Assembly (NCBI RefSeq): GCF_027213945.1
Contig: NZ_JAPWGW010000004.1
Span: forward strand, 124,001 to 188,000
Direction: 5' to 3'
DNA length: 64,000 bases
Origin: Henriciella marina
GTDB taxonomy: Bacteria; Pseudomonadota; Alphaproteobacteria; Caulobacterales; Hyphomonadaceae
Under the pieces are notes generated by a model. It saw nothing but the letters and a program-made list of their open reading frames with translations, was not told the DNA's origin and did not search any database. A program made the translations under genes and the position numbers. This document shows, piece after piece, positions 27,071-36,486 of the stretch (its first letter is position 1; the number at the start of each line of letters is the position of its first letter).

Positions 27071-28432
27071 CTAGCCGCGGCGGCGCCAGTAATCCTGATT
27101 CTCCGGGAGGGCGGGGTCTGTGACGTTCCGAATATCATTTGCACGCCGCGCTTCAGACGTACCTTCTTCAAGGTCTTCAATAGCCCTGCGCGCAAAGATG
27201 TGTGCGCGTTGATAGTCACCGATATGATAGGCTGACTCTGCCGTCGCGAGTTCGGCCTCTGCCCGCCGCCCTTGTTTCTCCAGAGCAGATGCAAGCTGGT
27301 TCCAGGCGAAGGAATTGTCCGGCTCGCTGATCAGCGCATCGCGCAGGGCTTCCTCGCCAGCTTCCAGATCGCCTGGTTCGGCTCGCGCGATCAGTGAGCG
27401 TCCATAATTGATCAGCAGAAGCGGGTGGCCCGGAAGATATTCTAGGGACTTCGCATGTGGTTCGACCGATTCAGCTGCGCGGCCCATTTCGAACAGCGCC
27501 TGTCCTTTTAGCTCCCAATAATATGGGTTCTCCGGAAATTCTTTGAGCAGAGAATCGATCTCGCTCAGTGCAGATGTCATGTCGGAGGACTGCATGGCCG
27601 CGATCGCACGGGCATAACGTGCCGGTTCACTTTCGTCGGTGCGCGGATACTTCTGATAGACGCGGGCCAGCGGCTCCAGAAAGCCGATCAGCTTTGCCTG
27701 CATCAACTCGAATTCGCGTACAGTCTGCGGGTTAGGTTCGACATCCATGAGGCCGGTATCTTCAGCCAGCGCACGCGTCGTCCTGATCCGGTCAGAAGCG
27801 AGTGGGTGAGACCGGAAGTAGGGATAGCGGCGTGATTCCGACAGCACTTCCTGAACGCGGTACTTGTCGAAGAAGTCAACGATGCCAGAGGGCGACTGTC
27901 CAAGCTGTGCGAGATAGGACACGGCAGCCGCATCTGCCGTCGCTTCTTCGGCGCGGGTGTGGACGAAAAAATTGAGCGCCGCAAACTGTTGGGAGCTTGC
28001 AATCAGCGCTGCGCCGGCGTCACCCGCGCCCGCAGCCATTGCAAGCACACCCAGACCAATGGAAATGAGTGCCGGTCGGCTCGCGACATTTGCCGCTCTA
28101 GAGCGCGAAATGCTGTGACCGCAGGCAATATGACAAGTCTCGTGGGCGATCACGCCCTTGATCTGCCCGGGCGTATCGGCTGCGATAAGAAGCCCGGTAT
28201 GGAGGTGAATGCGCTGACCATTTGCCACGAAAGCGTTCAGGTCAGGATCGTTGATGATGTAGAGGCCAACATCGTCAGGGTCGAGACCGGCCACCTCAAG
28301 GATCGGGTCGGTCCAGTTGCGTAGCGTCGTCTCGATCTCCGCATCGCGTATCAGGCTTTGTGCTGAAGCTGTCATCGCAGCAGCAGCCGTGAGCGCTGCA
28401 ACAAGTGCGCCTCTCAGAAAACGTGTCGGCAT
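27071..28432 (-). CDS. M48-family zinc metalloprotease with TPR repeats (BepA-like)
   Basis: 453 residues: signal peptide (about 1-24, TASAQ), a peptidase M48 domain with zinc motif HETCH at 97-101 and the downstream Glu-containing EEATADAAAV, then TPR repeats in the C-terminal half (about 240-420, e.g. YYWELKGQALFEMGRAAESV, AWNQLASALEKQGRRAEAEL). This is the BepA/YfgC layout: periplasmic quality control of outer-membrane proteins. The extra Cys in HETCHIACGH is unusual but outside the ligands. Same strand as the dsbA-like gene. Confidence 0.92.
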   Translation of the reverse strand: MPTRFLRGALVAALTAAAAMTASAQSLIRDAEIETTLRNWTDPILEVAGLDPDDVGLYIINDPDLNAFVANGQRIHLHTGLLIAADTPGQIKGVIAHETCHIACGHSISRSRAANVASRPALISIGLGVLAMAAGAGDAGAALIASSQQFAALNFFVHTRAEEATADAAAVSYLAQLGQSPSGIVDFFDKYRVQEVLSESRRYPYFRSHPLASDRIRTTRALAEDTGLMDVEPNPQTVREFELMQAKLIGFLEPLARVYQKYPRTDESEPARYARAIAAMQSSDMTSALSEIDSLLKEFPENPYYWELKGQALFEMGRAAESVEPHAKSLEYLPGHPLLLINYGRSLIARAEPGDLEAGEEALRDALISEPDNSFAWNQLASALEKQGRRAEAELATAESAYHIGDYQRAHIFARRAIEDLEEGTSEARRANDIRNVTDPALPENQDYWRRRG

Positions 28433-28531
28433 GGACCCTCGCCTCTTATTCAGGGGTGAAGCCTATGGGATGATTGCGGCTTTGGCGAGGCCAGCAGCCT
28501 CAGCTTGCTGAAATGTCAGACAGTTGCAGAA

Positions 28532-29536
28532 CTACCGGGCGGCGAAGACAAATTCCGGGGCGAGTGACACGGCAAGCTTGTCTCCGGGGCCCGGCGTAAA
28601 CGGGCCAAGTGCAAGAGCGTGAATTGTCTCTGTCTCAGTGAGCTTGAGTTCAATCTCTATGAGAGAAGACGTCCGCTGCGCCGCGACGACCTCCAGCATT
28701 GCGTCGCCCGCTGGATCGAGACGTACCGCTTCGGGGCGAAGGCAATAGGTTTCCGCCAGTGGGACCTTTGCCTGCCACTTCTCGGGCAGGGCATTGCGGC
28801 GCACTGACCGCAACGGGCCAAGCGCGCGCGCGACGGCCATACTGACAGGCTCGAGGTAGAGTTTCTCCGGAGTATCTTCCTGCAGGATAACGCCGTCAGA
28901 CATCACGGCTATGCGGTCTGCTGCCCGCATGGCTTCTGATGCGTCATGGGTGACCAGAAGGGCAGGACTACCCGCTTCGGCCACTGCGGCGAGCGCCGTC
29001 CGGCGGACTTCCGATTTCAGGGTCACGTCAAGGCCGGAAAATGGTTCATCCATGAGGATTGCAACGGGCTGTGCTGCAAGCGCCCGCGCGATGGACACGC
29101 GTTGCTGTTCACCGCCGGACAATTCATGTGGATAGGCTTTGGCGCGGTGTGAAAGGCCAAGCCGGTCCAGCCAGTGGCGCGCAGTTTCGCGTCGCTTGTC
29201 TTTGTTCTGACGAACCAGCCCGAAGCCGACATTGTCAATCGCGTTCAGGTGCGGGAACAGCGCGAAGTCCTGAAAGATCAGGCCGATCTGGCGTTCTTCT
29301 GCTGGCACATGTTTGGACAGGCTGGAGACAGCCACGTCGCCATGTAGAATTTCGCCGGCATCGAGCGGCTCAAGACCAGCAAACAGGCGCAGCAGGGTCG
29401 ACTTCCCAGCCCCCGACTGGCCGAGAAGCGCCGTGATCTTCCCGGGCTCAAGTGTCAGCGACGCGTCTTGCACGACGGCACGGCCATCGTAGCGGCGGGT
29501 AACGCCGCGCGCATGAATTGGTTGAAGCTTGCTCAT
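28532..29536 (-). CDS. fbpC: ABC transporter ATP-binding protein, Fe3+/spermidine type (FbpC-like)
   Basis: 334 residues. Walker A GQSGAGKSTLLR, Q-loop QDFALFPH, signature LSGGEQQRVSIARAL, Walker B ILMDEPFSGLD and H-loop VTHDASEAM are all intact, followed by a C-terminal extension (about 235-334) with a TOBE-like regulatory fold. Last gene of a substrate-binder/permease/ATPase operon; ATGA overlap with the permease gene. Confidence 0.88.
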   Translation of the reverse strand: MSKLQPIHARGVTRRYDGRAVVQDASLTLEPGKITALLGQSGAGKSTLLRLFAGLEPLDAGEILHGDVAVSSLSKHVPAEERQIGLIFQDFALFPHLNAIDNVGFGLVRQNKDKRRETARHWLDRLGLSHRAKAYPHELSGGEQQRVSIARALAAQPVAILMDEPFSGLDVTLKSEVRRTALAAVAEAGSPALLVTHDASEAMRAADRIAVMSDGVILQEDTPEKLYLEPVSMAVARALGPLRSVRRNALPEKWQAKVPLAETYCLRPEAVRLDPAGDAMLEVVAAQRTSSLIEIELKLTETETIHALALGPFTPGPGDKLAVSLAPEFVFAAR

Positions 29537-31155
29537 CCAGCCGCCCTTGATTGACCGGCACGTGTTAGCTGCAATGACAGGAGAACAACAGGGCCAAGTC
29601 CTGCTGCGGTGATGAGAAGCGATGGAAGTGTCGCCGCTGCGAGGCGCTCATCAGAGGCATAGGCGAAAGCCTGAACCGCCAGCGTGTCCCAGTTGAATGG
29701 GCGTAGCATCAGCGTTGCGGGCAATTCTTTGAGCGTCTCGACGAAAAGTATGATCGCCGCGGCCGAGGCTCCGGACATGGCGACTGGCAAATCAACTCGC
29801 ACAAGGCGCTGGAAACGGCTTGCGCCAAGGCTGCGCGCTGCATTCCCCAGACTTGCCGGCGCCCGCGAGAAAGCCGCATTCAGTGGTTCTGCGCCAGCGG
29901 CCGTAAAGCGGCTTGCATAGATCCAGACGAGGAAGATCAGCGCGGCCGGCCCGGCGACGGAAAAGCCTGTCCACGACAGGATGAACAAGGCGCCAAGCGC
30001 CAGCACGATACCGGGCGCTGCATAGCCGGCGCCCGCAGCAAATCGCCCGATGAACTGGCTAAAGCGATTTTGACGTGCGCCAATCGTGATGGTCAGCGCC
30101 AGGACAAATGCAAATGCGGACCCGGCGAGGGCGAGCGTAAGAGAGTTCAGGAATGGTCTGACGATCTGTCCCTGGCCGAGACCTGTTTCCGTGCTGACCC
30201 AGATCAGGCGGCTTACCGGAATAACGAAGCTCAGCACCAATACCAGCGTACAGCCAATCGCGACCCCCCAGCCCGCGACCGGGCCGAGTTTCTGACGCCG
30301 AGGCGTGCGCCAGCGCGTCGCCGTCTGCTGAATGCCGCCGCGTCCGCGGGCCATGCGTTCAATGAACTGCAGGCCGAATGCGATCAGGATGAGCAGGACG
30401 GCAAGGCGCGCCGCAACGGCTGGCTCACTAAAGCTGTGCCAGGCGCGGAAGATACCTACGCTCAAGGTCTGCACGCCTAGATAGCTTGCCGCGCCATAGT
30501 CGGCGGCTGTTTCCATCAGGGCTAAGGCAAGTCCTGCAAATATCGCTGGGCGGGCCGCTGGAAGGGCGACGTTGAGGAACAGTCTGCGCGGCGATGCCCC
30601 AAGGCTGCGGGCAGCCTCCATCGTGCACAGGGACAGATTAGAGAAAGCTGCCCGGGCGGTCAGATAGGCATATGGAAACAGGGCGCTTGCCATGACGAAA
30701 GACAGGCCCGGAATAGAATAGACACTCGGGAACCAGTAATCGCGTGCTGAAAGACCCGTCACATCGCGCAGCGCCGACTGGATCGGCCCCGCAACATCGG
30801 CCGCGTCCGCCCAGGCATAGGCAAGCACATAGCCGGGCGCGGCCAGCGGCAGGATCAGCGCCCACTCAAAAAAGCCGCGGCCGGGAAATTCGTTCAGGCT
30901 GACAAACCATGCTGTCGGCACGGCAAACAGCAGGATCAGCGCAGCGGTTAGGCCGATGACTGCCAGCGTGGTCATCGTATAGCCGAGCAGCTGCGTTGAA
31001 ACGATATGCAGCCAGGCATCCCCGCCGCCGCCAATGACACCGGTGAAAATCGCGATCGCGACCGGCGCACCGATCAAGCTGGCGGCGGCCAGCGTGATCA
31101 GCGCAACCGGGTTCAGTCGCGGCAGATGGAATGAAGATGCCTTGATGGCCTGCAT
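29533..31155 (-). CDS. fbpB: ABC transporter permease, Fe3+ type (FbpB-like, fused double permease)
   Basis: 540 residues with about 12 membrane segments in two homologous halves, each with an EAA-type cytoplasmic loop: EAARSLGASPRRLFLNVALP in the first half and NAARSLGASRFQRLVRVDLP in the second. Such fused permeases are characteristic of iron(III) importers of the FbpB/SfuB family. It is 9 bases downstream of the substrate-binding gene and overlaps the ATPase gene by 4. Confidence 0.9.
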   Translation of the reverse strand: MQAIKASSFHLPRLNPVALITLAAASLIGAPVAIAIFTGVIGGGGDAWLHIVSTQLLGYTMTTLAVIGLTAALILLFAVPTAWFVSLNEFPGRGFFEWALILPLAAPGYVLAYAWADAADVAGPIQSALRDVTGLSARDYWFPSVYSIPGLSFVMASALFPYAYLTARAAFSNLSLCTMEAARSLGASPRRLFLNVALPAARPAIFAGLALALMETAADYGAASYLGVQTLSVGIFRAWHSFSEPAVAARLAVLLILIAFGLQFIERMARGRGGIQQTATRWRTPRRQKLGPVAGWGVAIGCTLVLVLSFVIPVSRLIWVSTETGLGQGQIVRPFLNSLTLALAGSAFAFVLALTITIGARQNRFSQFIGRFAAGAGYAAPGIVLALGALFILSWTGFSVAGPAALIFLVWIYASRFTAAGAEPLNAAFSRAPASLGNAARSLGASRFQRLVRVDLPVAMSGASAAAIILFVETLKELPATLMLRPFNWDTLAVQAFAYASDERLAAATLPSLLITAAGLGPVVLLSLQLTRAGQSRAAG

Positions 31156-31164
31156 GACGGGGCG

Positions 31165-32280
31165 CTAGTTCCAGCCAGCCTCGTCATAGATGCGCTGGGC
31201 TTGGGACTGGCGCTCACCAAACGTATCCAGCGGGGTGTCGCTGTCCTCGAATTCAGGAATGGCGTCCAGGCCTTGCGGCCACGTCACATCTTCGATGACA
31301 GGGATTTCCTTTGTTTCGTCGACAAGGCGGTGCTGGCCATCGGCGGACAACAGATAGTCGACGAATTGCATCGCTTCGTCATTGTTCTGGGCATTAGCGG
31401 CCATGGCGACGCCTGTGATGTTCACATGAATGCCTTCGCCCTCGCCAAAGCTTGGAAATGCAAGCTTTGTCGCCGCAGCCGCTTCGCGGGTCGCATCCGA
31501 ACCGCTCTGCGTCATACGTACCCAGTAGTAATGGTTCGTGATCGCGACCGAGCAGAGGCCAGCGGCGACCGCTTCGACCTGATCAGTATCGCCGCCTTGC
31601 GGCGTGCGTGCCATGTTGGCGACGACCGCGTCAGCCCAGGATTGCGCGTCTTCGGCGCCCCACTTTTCGATCATCTCTGCCATCAGCGACAGATTGTAGA
31701 TGTTGGTGGAAGAGCGCACACAGATCTCGCCCTCGAGCGACGGATCAGCAAGGTCCTGCCATTCATCGACCTGATCAGGGCTGATACGCTCGGGGTCATA
31801 GGCGACGCCGCGAATACGGCGGGCGAGGCCGACCCACTGGCGACCGGGTTCGATCAGGCGTTCAGGGATATGCTGTTCAAACTCGCCTTCTGGCAGGGGC
31901 TGGGTGAGCCCGGCATCCTTGAAGCGCCAGAGGGCGCCTGCATCAGAAGCGATAATCAGGTCGGCAGGGCTGTTCTCGCCCTCTGCGCGCATTGTTTCCA
32001 GGAGCTGGTTGGCGCCAGCCTCGCGGAAGCGCACGCGAATACCGGTCTGGTCTTCAAACGCTTCGTACATCAGCTTGTCGGAATCGTAGTGACGGGCGGA
32101 ATAGATGTTCAGCGTGCCGTTACTGCCAGCTTCCATGCTCACAGTTGTCTCGCCGCTTTCCACTGCGGCATCAGACAGCGTTCCATCATCCAATGCGGCC
32201 GGTGCCGTGCCGCCATCGGAACACGCGACGAGCAGAGCCGTGAAGCTGATGCTCGCAATTGTTTTCATCGTCGTTTTCAT
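31165..32280 (-). CDS. fbpA: Fe3+ ABC transporter substrate-binding lipoprotein (FbpA/FutA-like)
   Basis: 371 residues. The N-terminus has a lipobox (ALLVAC, then SDGG), so the binder is probably lipid-anchored. Periplasmic-binding-protein features: LNIYSARHYDSDKLMYEAFE and the tandem tyrosines of iron binders in NHYYWVRM. The start at 32280 (MKTTMKTIAS) is chosen; a nearer ATG at 32268 is possible and a further one (32316) would overlap the Fur-like site. Heads the fbpA-B-C operon. Ferric iron is inferred from family and operator, not proven. Confidence 0.88.
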   Translation of the reverse strand: MKTTMKTIASISFTALLVACSDGGTAPAALDDGTLSDAAVESGETTVSMEAGSNGTLNIYSARHYDSDKLMYEAFEDQTGIRVRFREAGANQLLETMRAEGENSPADLIIASDAGALWRFKDAGLTQPLPEGEFEQHIPERLIEPGRQWVGLARRIRGVAYDPERISPDQVDEWQDLADPSLEGEICVRSSTNIYNLSLMAEMIEKWGAEDAQSWADAVVANMARTPQGGDTDQVEAVAAGLCSVAITNHYYWVRMTQSGSDATREAAAATKLAFPSFGEGEGIHVNITGVAMAANAQNNDEAMQFVDYLLSADGQHRLVDETKEIPVIEDVTWPQGLDAIPEFEDSDTPLDTFGERQSQAQRIYDEAGWN

Positions 32281-32296
32281 GGTCTTGGCTAAAACA

Positions 32297-32317
32297 CAAA
32301 TGAGAACCAATCGCAAC
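32297..32317 (-). promoter_or_regulatory. Fur-like half-site before fbpA
   Basis: The plus strand reads CAAATGAGAA (32297-32306); on the transcribed strand this is TTCTCATTTG, an exact half of the classical Fur box, followed by a weak second half. It lies 17-37 bases before the fbpA ATG, where repressor binding would block transcription or initiation. Confidence 0.45.
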
Positions 32318-32415
32318 TAGCTGCCGTCAGCCAGTCCGCGATCAAGTCAATCTGTCGCGCTTCTTGTGCGGCGCTCTGCTTGAGCGGGGCAGGCGGCTTT
32401 GCCTAGAAAGCAGAT

Positions 32416-33483
32416 ATGACCTCAAAGCGCGTCCCGTCGCAGACAATTGCCGTCGCTGGTGCAGGCCTGATCGGTCTTAGCTGCGCGCTGGAACTGTCTG
32501 CGCGCGGTCATGACGTCACTCTGTTTGACCCACGGCCAGCAGAAATGTCGACCGGCTGGGCCGCGGCCGGCATGATTGCGCCAGCTTACGAACTTATGCT
32601 GCAATCGGGACCGGTAGATAGCGCGTTTGCAGCATTCTGCTTCGAGAGTGCCAGGCTTTGGTCCGGCTTTGCGAAACTGATCAAGCTGCAAACCGGCAGC
32701 CCTGTCGCGCTCTCCAACGCGCCGACGCTCGCACTCGCCCGGAATACCGAAGAGCAGGCACGTCTGGACGCTCTGGCAGATCTGCTTTGCGACCTTGGCC
32801 GTGCTTGTCAGCGCTTGTCGGGCAGGACGCTTCAGAATCAGCACGGTCTTTCGTCCTCAGTTATGAGCGGTCTTCAATTACCGGATGATACGCAGGTCGA
32901 CAATCGCCGCGTCATCGGCGCCCTTCGTCGTCACTTTTCGGCAGAAGGCAGGGTGATAACGTCCGCCGTTTCATCGCACGATGAGATGGAAGCGCTGACC
33001 GGCAAGACCTTCGATACCATCATATGGGCGCGCGGGACTGCAGAGACCGGGTCGAAGACCGAAGTAAAAGGTCAGGCGATTTCTCTGAGCCCAGTTCCAG
33101 GGCAGCCGGCTAACGTTCTGCGTTTCGGCGCGCGATACATCGTACCAAAGGCGGACCGTACGATTATTGGCGCGACGACGGAGCCTGATTTCAAGGGAAA
33201 GGGCATAGACCCGTCTATTGCCGATCTGCTTCATGAGGAAGCGGCGCGTATTCTACCGCAACTCGCCGCGGCAAACCGGCTGGAGCATTGGGCAGGTTTT
33301 CGCCCGCTTGGGCCGGTTGAGCGCCCGCTGGTCGGGCCGAAAACTGCCCGGGAGTTTATCGCGACGGCCCATTACAGGAACGGCGTCTTGCTGGCGCCTG
33401 CGACTGCGAAGCTGATTGCCGATCAGGTCGAAGGACTTAACTACGAAAGCGCTTTCAGCGTATTCGCACCGGCGCCCGGATAA
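32416..33483 (+). CDS. thiO: Glycine oxidase ThiO / DAO-family FAD-dependent oxidoreductase
   Basis: 355 residues. FAD-binding GAGLIGLSCALELSARG and VTLFD at the N-terminus; GWAAAGMIAPAYE, VKGQAISL, and the ending HYRNGVLLAPATAKLIAD are typical of ThiO, which oxidises glycine to dehydroglycine for thiazole synthesis. thiS and thiG occur 6-8 kb away, making ThiO likely, though other small amine oxidases share the fold. Divergent from the fbp operon. Confidence 0.8.
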   Translation: MTSKRVPSQTIAVAGAGLIGLSCALELSARGHDVTLFDPRPAEMSTGWAAAGMIAPAYELMLQSGPVDSAFAAFCFESARLWSGFAKLIKLQTGSPVALSNAPTLALARNTEEQARLDALADLLCDLGRACQRLSGRTLQNQHGLSSSVMSGLQLPDDTQVDNRRVIGALRRHFSAEGRVITSAVSSHDEMEALTGKTFDTIIWARGTAETGSKTEVKGQAISLSPVPGQPANVLRFGARYIVPKADRTIIGATTEPDFKGKGIDPSIADLLHEEAARILPQLAAANRLEHWAGFRPLGPVERPLVGPKTAREFIATAHYRNGVLLAPATAKLIADQVEGLNYESAFSVFAPAPG

Positions 33484-33556
33484 GGCGCGACGGCGTGACA
33501 CTGGTTCAAACGACCGCAGCGTGTTTAGACAGGCCGGTTCGAGGAGGAAGAGAGAT

Positions 33557-34729
33557 ATGCATTCAATAGGCGAAATGACCGAAGACCAGCTTGCCATCAA
33601 GGACGCGGTCGAGAAGACCTGCAGCCAGTTCGGTGAGGATTACTGGGCCAAAACGGATGAGACTGGCGACTGGCCCGAAGAGTTCTGCAACGCCATGGCA
33701 GAAGGTGGCTGGCTCGGCGTCGCATTCCCGGAAGAATATGGTGGGGCAGGTCTGGGCCTCACCGAAGCTGCGCTCGTCATGCAGGCGGTCACACGCTCCG
33801 GCGCTGGATATTCCGGCGCTTCTGCCATTCACCTCAATATCTTCGGCCCCAAGCCGCTCGAAAAGTTCGGCAATGCGGAGCAGAAGCAGGAAAACCTGCC
33901 GAAGATCATCTCCGGCCAGGAGAAGATGTGTTTCGCTGTGACTGAGCCGAACTCAGGCCTCGACACCTCGAGCCTCGAAACCAAGGCCGAACGGACGAAT
34001 TCCGGCTACACGATCAATGGCCGTAAGATCTGGACGACCGGCGCGCAGCGCGCTGACAAGATCCTCATCATTGCGCGTACCACCCCCAAAGAAGAATGCT
34101 CCAAGCCTTATCTCGGCCTGTCGCTCTTCTACACGGACCTCGACCGCGGCAAGATTGACGCTAAGCCTATTCCAAAAATGGGCCGCAAGGCTGTCGAATG
34201 TAACATGCTTTACATCGACGGCCTCGAAGTGCCGAAAGAGCATCTGATCGGCGAAGAGGGCGCCGGGTTCAAATACCTCCTCCAAGGTCTGAACCCGGAA
34301 CGTGTACTGTTTGCGGTCGAATCGATCGGGCTTGGCTTTGCTGCGCTTGAGCGGGCAACAACCTATGCCAAGGAGCGCGTCGTATTCGGCCGCCCAATCG
34401 GCCAGAATCAGGGCATCCAGCACCCGCTTGCCCAGCGCTGGGCTGAGCTGAAAGCCGCAGAGCTTCTGGCCTATAAAGCGGCCGGCCTCTACGATCAGGG
34501 TGTTGACTGCGGCGCCGAAGCAAACGCCGCCAAGCTGCTTGGCACCGAAGCCGGCTTCAAGGCCTGTGAGACGGCGGTCCTTAGCCATGGCGGCATGGGT
34601 TACGCCAAGGAGTATCACGTTGAGCGCTACATGCGCGAAGCCATGCTCGCCCGCATCGCACCTGTCAGCCGCGAGATGATCCTCAATTTCATCGCCGAGC
34701 GCGTGCTCGGCCTGCCCAAAAGCTACTGA
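33557..34729 (+). CDS. Acyl-CoA dehydrogenase (isovaleryl/long-chain-type active site)
   Basis: FAD-dependent alpha,beta-dehydrogenation of an acyl-CoA, 390 residues, with N-terminal helical, middle beta (CFAVTEPNSGLDTSSLETKA) and C-terminal helical domains. The usual catalytic Glu of the YEGT loop is absent; instead E248 in GLNPERVLFA corresponds to the catalytic Glu of isovaleryl- and long-chain-type enzymes. ATG 33557 follows GGAGGAAGAG. The C-terminus RIAPVSREMILNFIAE and VLGLPKSY is one I recognise in a widespread branch of the family. Chain specificity unknown. Overlaps the convergent thioesterase gene by 7 bases. Confidence 0.9.
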   Translation: MHSIGEMTEDQLAIKDAVEKTCSQFGEDYWAKTDETGDWPEEFCNAMAEGGWLGVAFPEEYGGAGLGLTEAALVMQAVTRSGAGYSGASAIHLNIFGPKPLEKFGNAEQKQENLPKIISGQEKMCFAVTEPNSGLDTSSLETKAERTNSGYTINGRKIWTTGAQRADKILIIARTTPKEECSKPYLGLSLFYTDLDRGKIDAKPIPKMGRKAVECNMLYIDGLEVPKEHLIGEEGAGFKYLLQGLNPERVLFAVESIGLGFAALERATTYAKERVVFGRPIGQNQGIQHPLAQRWAELKAAELLAYKAAGLYDQGVDCGAEANAAKLLGTEAGFKACETAVLSHGGMGYAKEYHVERYMREAMLARIAPVSREMILNFIAERVLGLPKSY

Positions 34730-35157
34730 TCCGGTCTTATCGGGCGGCGCATGATCGTACCTGAAAAGTTCAGGCAGGCCTTGCCGTCGCCCGTTATCAG
34801 GCCGCGCACGAAGGTGAGGTTGCGGCCCGACCGCAGGACTTCGCCGCGTGCTTCGATATAGGCGCCCTCAGCAGGCCCTGACAGAAATTCGGACGTAAAG
34901 GCGACGGTCACGCCGTACTCGCCTTCCAGATGTTCGTGTGCGATCGCGAACAGGGAAAAGTCGGCGAAAGCCATAAGGCAGCCGCCATGGACGACCCCGC
35001 CCATATTCATGTGTTTGCGTTCAGCCCGGAAAGCGGCAACTGGGCCTTGATCATCAACGCGAAAGTAGAAAGGGCCGGCCGTTTCAAACTCGAATGGCTC
35101 TTCGCGCCAGGTTGACCAACCTTTGAACTCTCCATCCTTCACTACTTCAGCCGCCAT
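34723..35157 (-). CDS. PaaI-family hotdog thioesterase
   Basis: 144 residues. The hotdog active-site helix is seen in HMNMGGVVHGGCLMAFADFSLF (read as MNMGGVVHGG then FADFSLF), with the nucleophile/base Asp/Glu region of PaaI-type enzymes, and VAFTSEFLSGPAEG and RSGRNLTFVRG in later strands. It probably hydrolyses an acyl-CoA, releasing CoA, consistent with the flanking acyl-CoA dehydrogenases. The gene lies in opposite orientation between them. Confidence 0.87.
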   Translation of the reverse strand: MAAEVVKDGEFKGWSTWREEPFEFETAGPFYFRVDDQGPVAAFRAERKHMNMGGVVHGGCLMAFADFSLFAIAHEHLEGEYGVTVAFTSEFLSGPAEGAYIEARGEVLRSGRNLTFVRGLITGDGKACLNFSGTIMRRPIRPDQ

Positions 35158-35291
35158 CTTTTCCTCCGCAAACTTCTTCTGTGCCCCTCCTAAACGCGCT
35201 TGATGCCTGCTGCCAAGCGACGCGGGCCTTGCCCTTCGACAGAACTCCCCCCAAAGCCTATGTTGACCCGAAACCGAATGGGAGAAGAGAC

Positions 35292-36452
35292 ATGGCTTTT
35301 GATGCCGAAATCCGTCAGGCGCTGATTGACCAGGTGCGCCGTTTCGTGACCGAAAAATGCATTCCTCTGGAAAACCAGGTCGGTGAGACCGACGAGGTAC
35401 CGCAGGAAATCGTCGACGAGATGAAGCAGCTTGGCCTGTTCGGTCTCGCCGTACCTGAAGAATTTGGCGGACTTGGCCTCGACATGGAGACCGAATGTCT
35501 CGTCGCGCTGGAACTGGGCCGGACCTCTCCGGCCTTCCGCTCTGTTGCGGGCACCAATATCGGTATCGGCTCGCAGGCGCTCGTCCTGTTTGGTACGCCA
35601 GCCCAGAAAGACAAATGGCTACCGGGCATCGCGGCGGGCGACCTCATTTCCAGTTTCGCGCTGACAGAGCCGGGCGCGGGTTCCGACGCTGGTAGCCTGA
35701 CAACGAAAGCTATCCGCGACGGCGATCACTACGTCCTGAATGGCACGAAACGCTATATCACCAATGCCAACAAGGCTGATCTGTTCACGGTGATGGCGCG
35801 CACCGCGCCAGACGTGAAAGGCCCCAAAGGCGTGTCGGCGTTCGTGGTTGAACGTAATACCCCCGGCGTCAGCGTTGGACAGCCAGAGAAAAAGATGGGC
35901 CAGCAGGGCGCCCATGTCTGCGACGTCATCTTTGAGAATGCGCGCGTGCCGGTCGAGAACCTGATCGGCGAGGAAGGCGAGGGCTTCAAGGTTGCCATGA
36001 GTGTGCTGGACAAGGGCCGGCTTCACATCTCAGCCGTGGCCACCGGCATGTCCGAACGCCTGATCAAGGAGATGGTGACCTATGCCAGTGAGCGCGTTCA
36101 GGGCGGTAAGCCGATCATTGATCATCAGCTTATCCAGGCACTGCTCGCTGACAGCCAGGCTGAAACCTATGCTGCGCGTTGCATGATCATGGATGCGGCA
36201 CGCCGGCGTGATGCAGGTGAGAATGTCACCATACTCGCTTCGTCAGCCAAGCTGTTCGCGACCGAAGCAAACGGCAAAGTAGCGGACCGGGCCGTTCAGG
36301 TGTTTGGCGGGGCTGGCTATATCACCGATTATGGAATTGAGCGGTTTTACCGTGACGCCCGCATTTTCCGTCTGTACGAAGGCACCAGCCAGATTCAGCA
36401 GATCATCATCGCGCGAGAGCTGAAACGGGCAGCGCAGGCCGACCAACTCTAG
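35292..36452 (+). CDS. Acyl-CoA dehydrogenase (short/medium-chain type)
   Basis: 386 residues with the classical layout: N-terminal helical domain, FALTEPGAGSDAGSLTTKA, and C-terminal RDARIFRLYEGTSQIQ containing the catalytic Glu, E363. The GGAGYITDYGIERFYRD segment is also typical. ATG 35292 follows GGGAGAAGAG; the earlier in-frame ATG (35181) adds an unconserved 37 residues. Probably part of a fatty-acyl or branched-chain degradation module with the neighbouring genes. Confidence 0.93.
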   Translation: MAFDAEIRQALIDQVRRFVTEKCIPLENQVGETDEVPQEIVDEMKQLGLFGLAVPEEFGGLGLDMETECLVALELGRTSPAFRSVAGTNIGIGSQALVLFGTPAQKDKWLPGIAAGDLISSFALTEPGAGSDAGSLTTKAIRDGDHYVLNGTKRYITNANKADLFTVMARTAPDVKGPKGVSAFVVERNTPGVSVGQPEKKMGQQGAHVCDVIFENARVPVENLIGEEGEGFKVAMSVLDKGRLHISAVATGMSERLIKEMVTYASERVQGGKPIIDHQLIQALLADSQAETYAARCMIMDAARRRDAGENVTILASSAKLFATEANGKVADRAVQVFGGAGYITDYGIERFYRDARIFRLYEGTSQIQQIIIARELKRAAQADQL

Positions 36453-36486
36453 GGTCGGCCACAAACGCCAGAAGGAAGCGGACACA

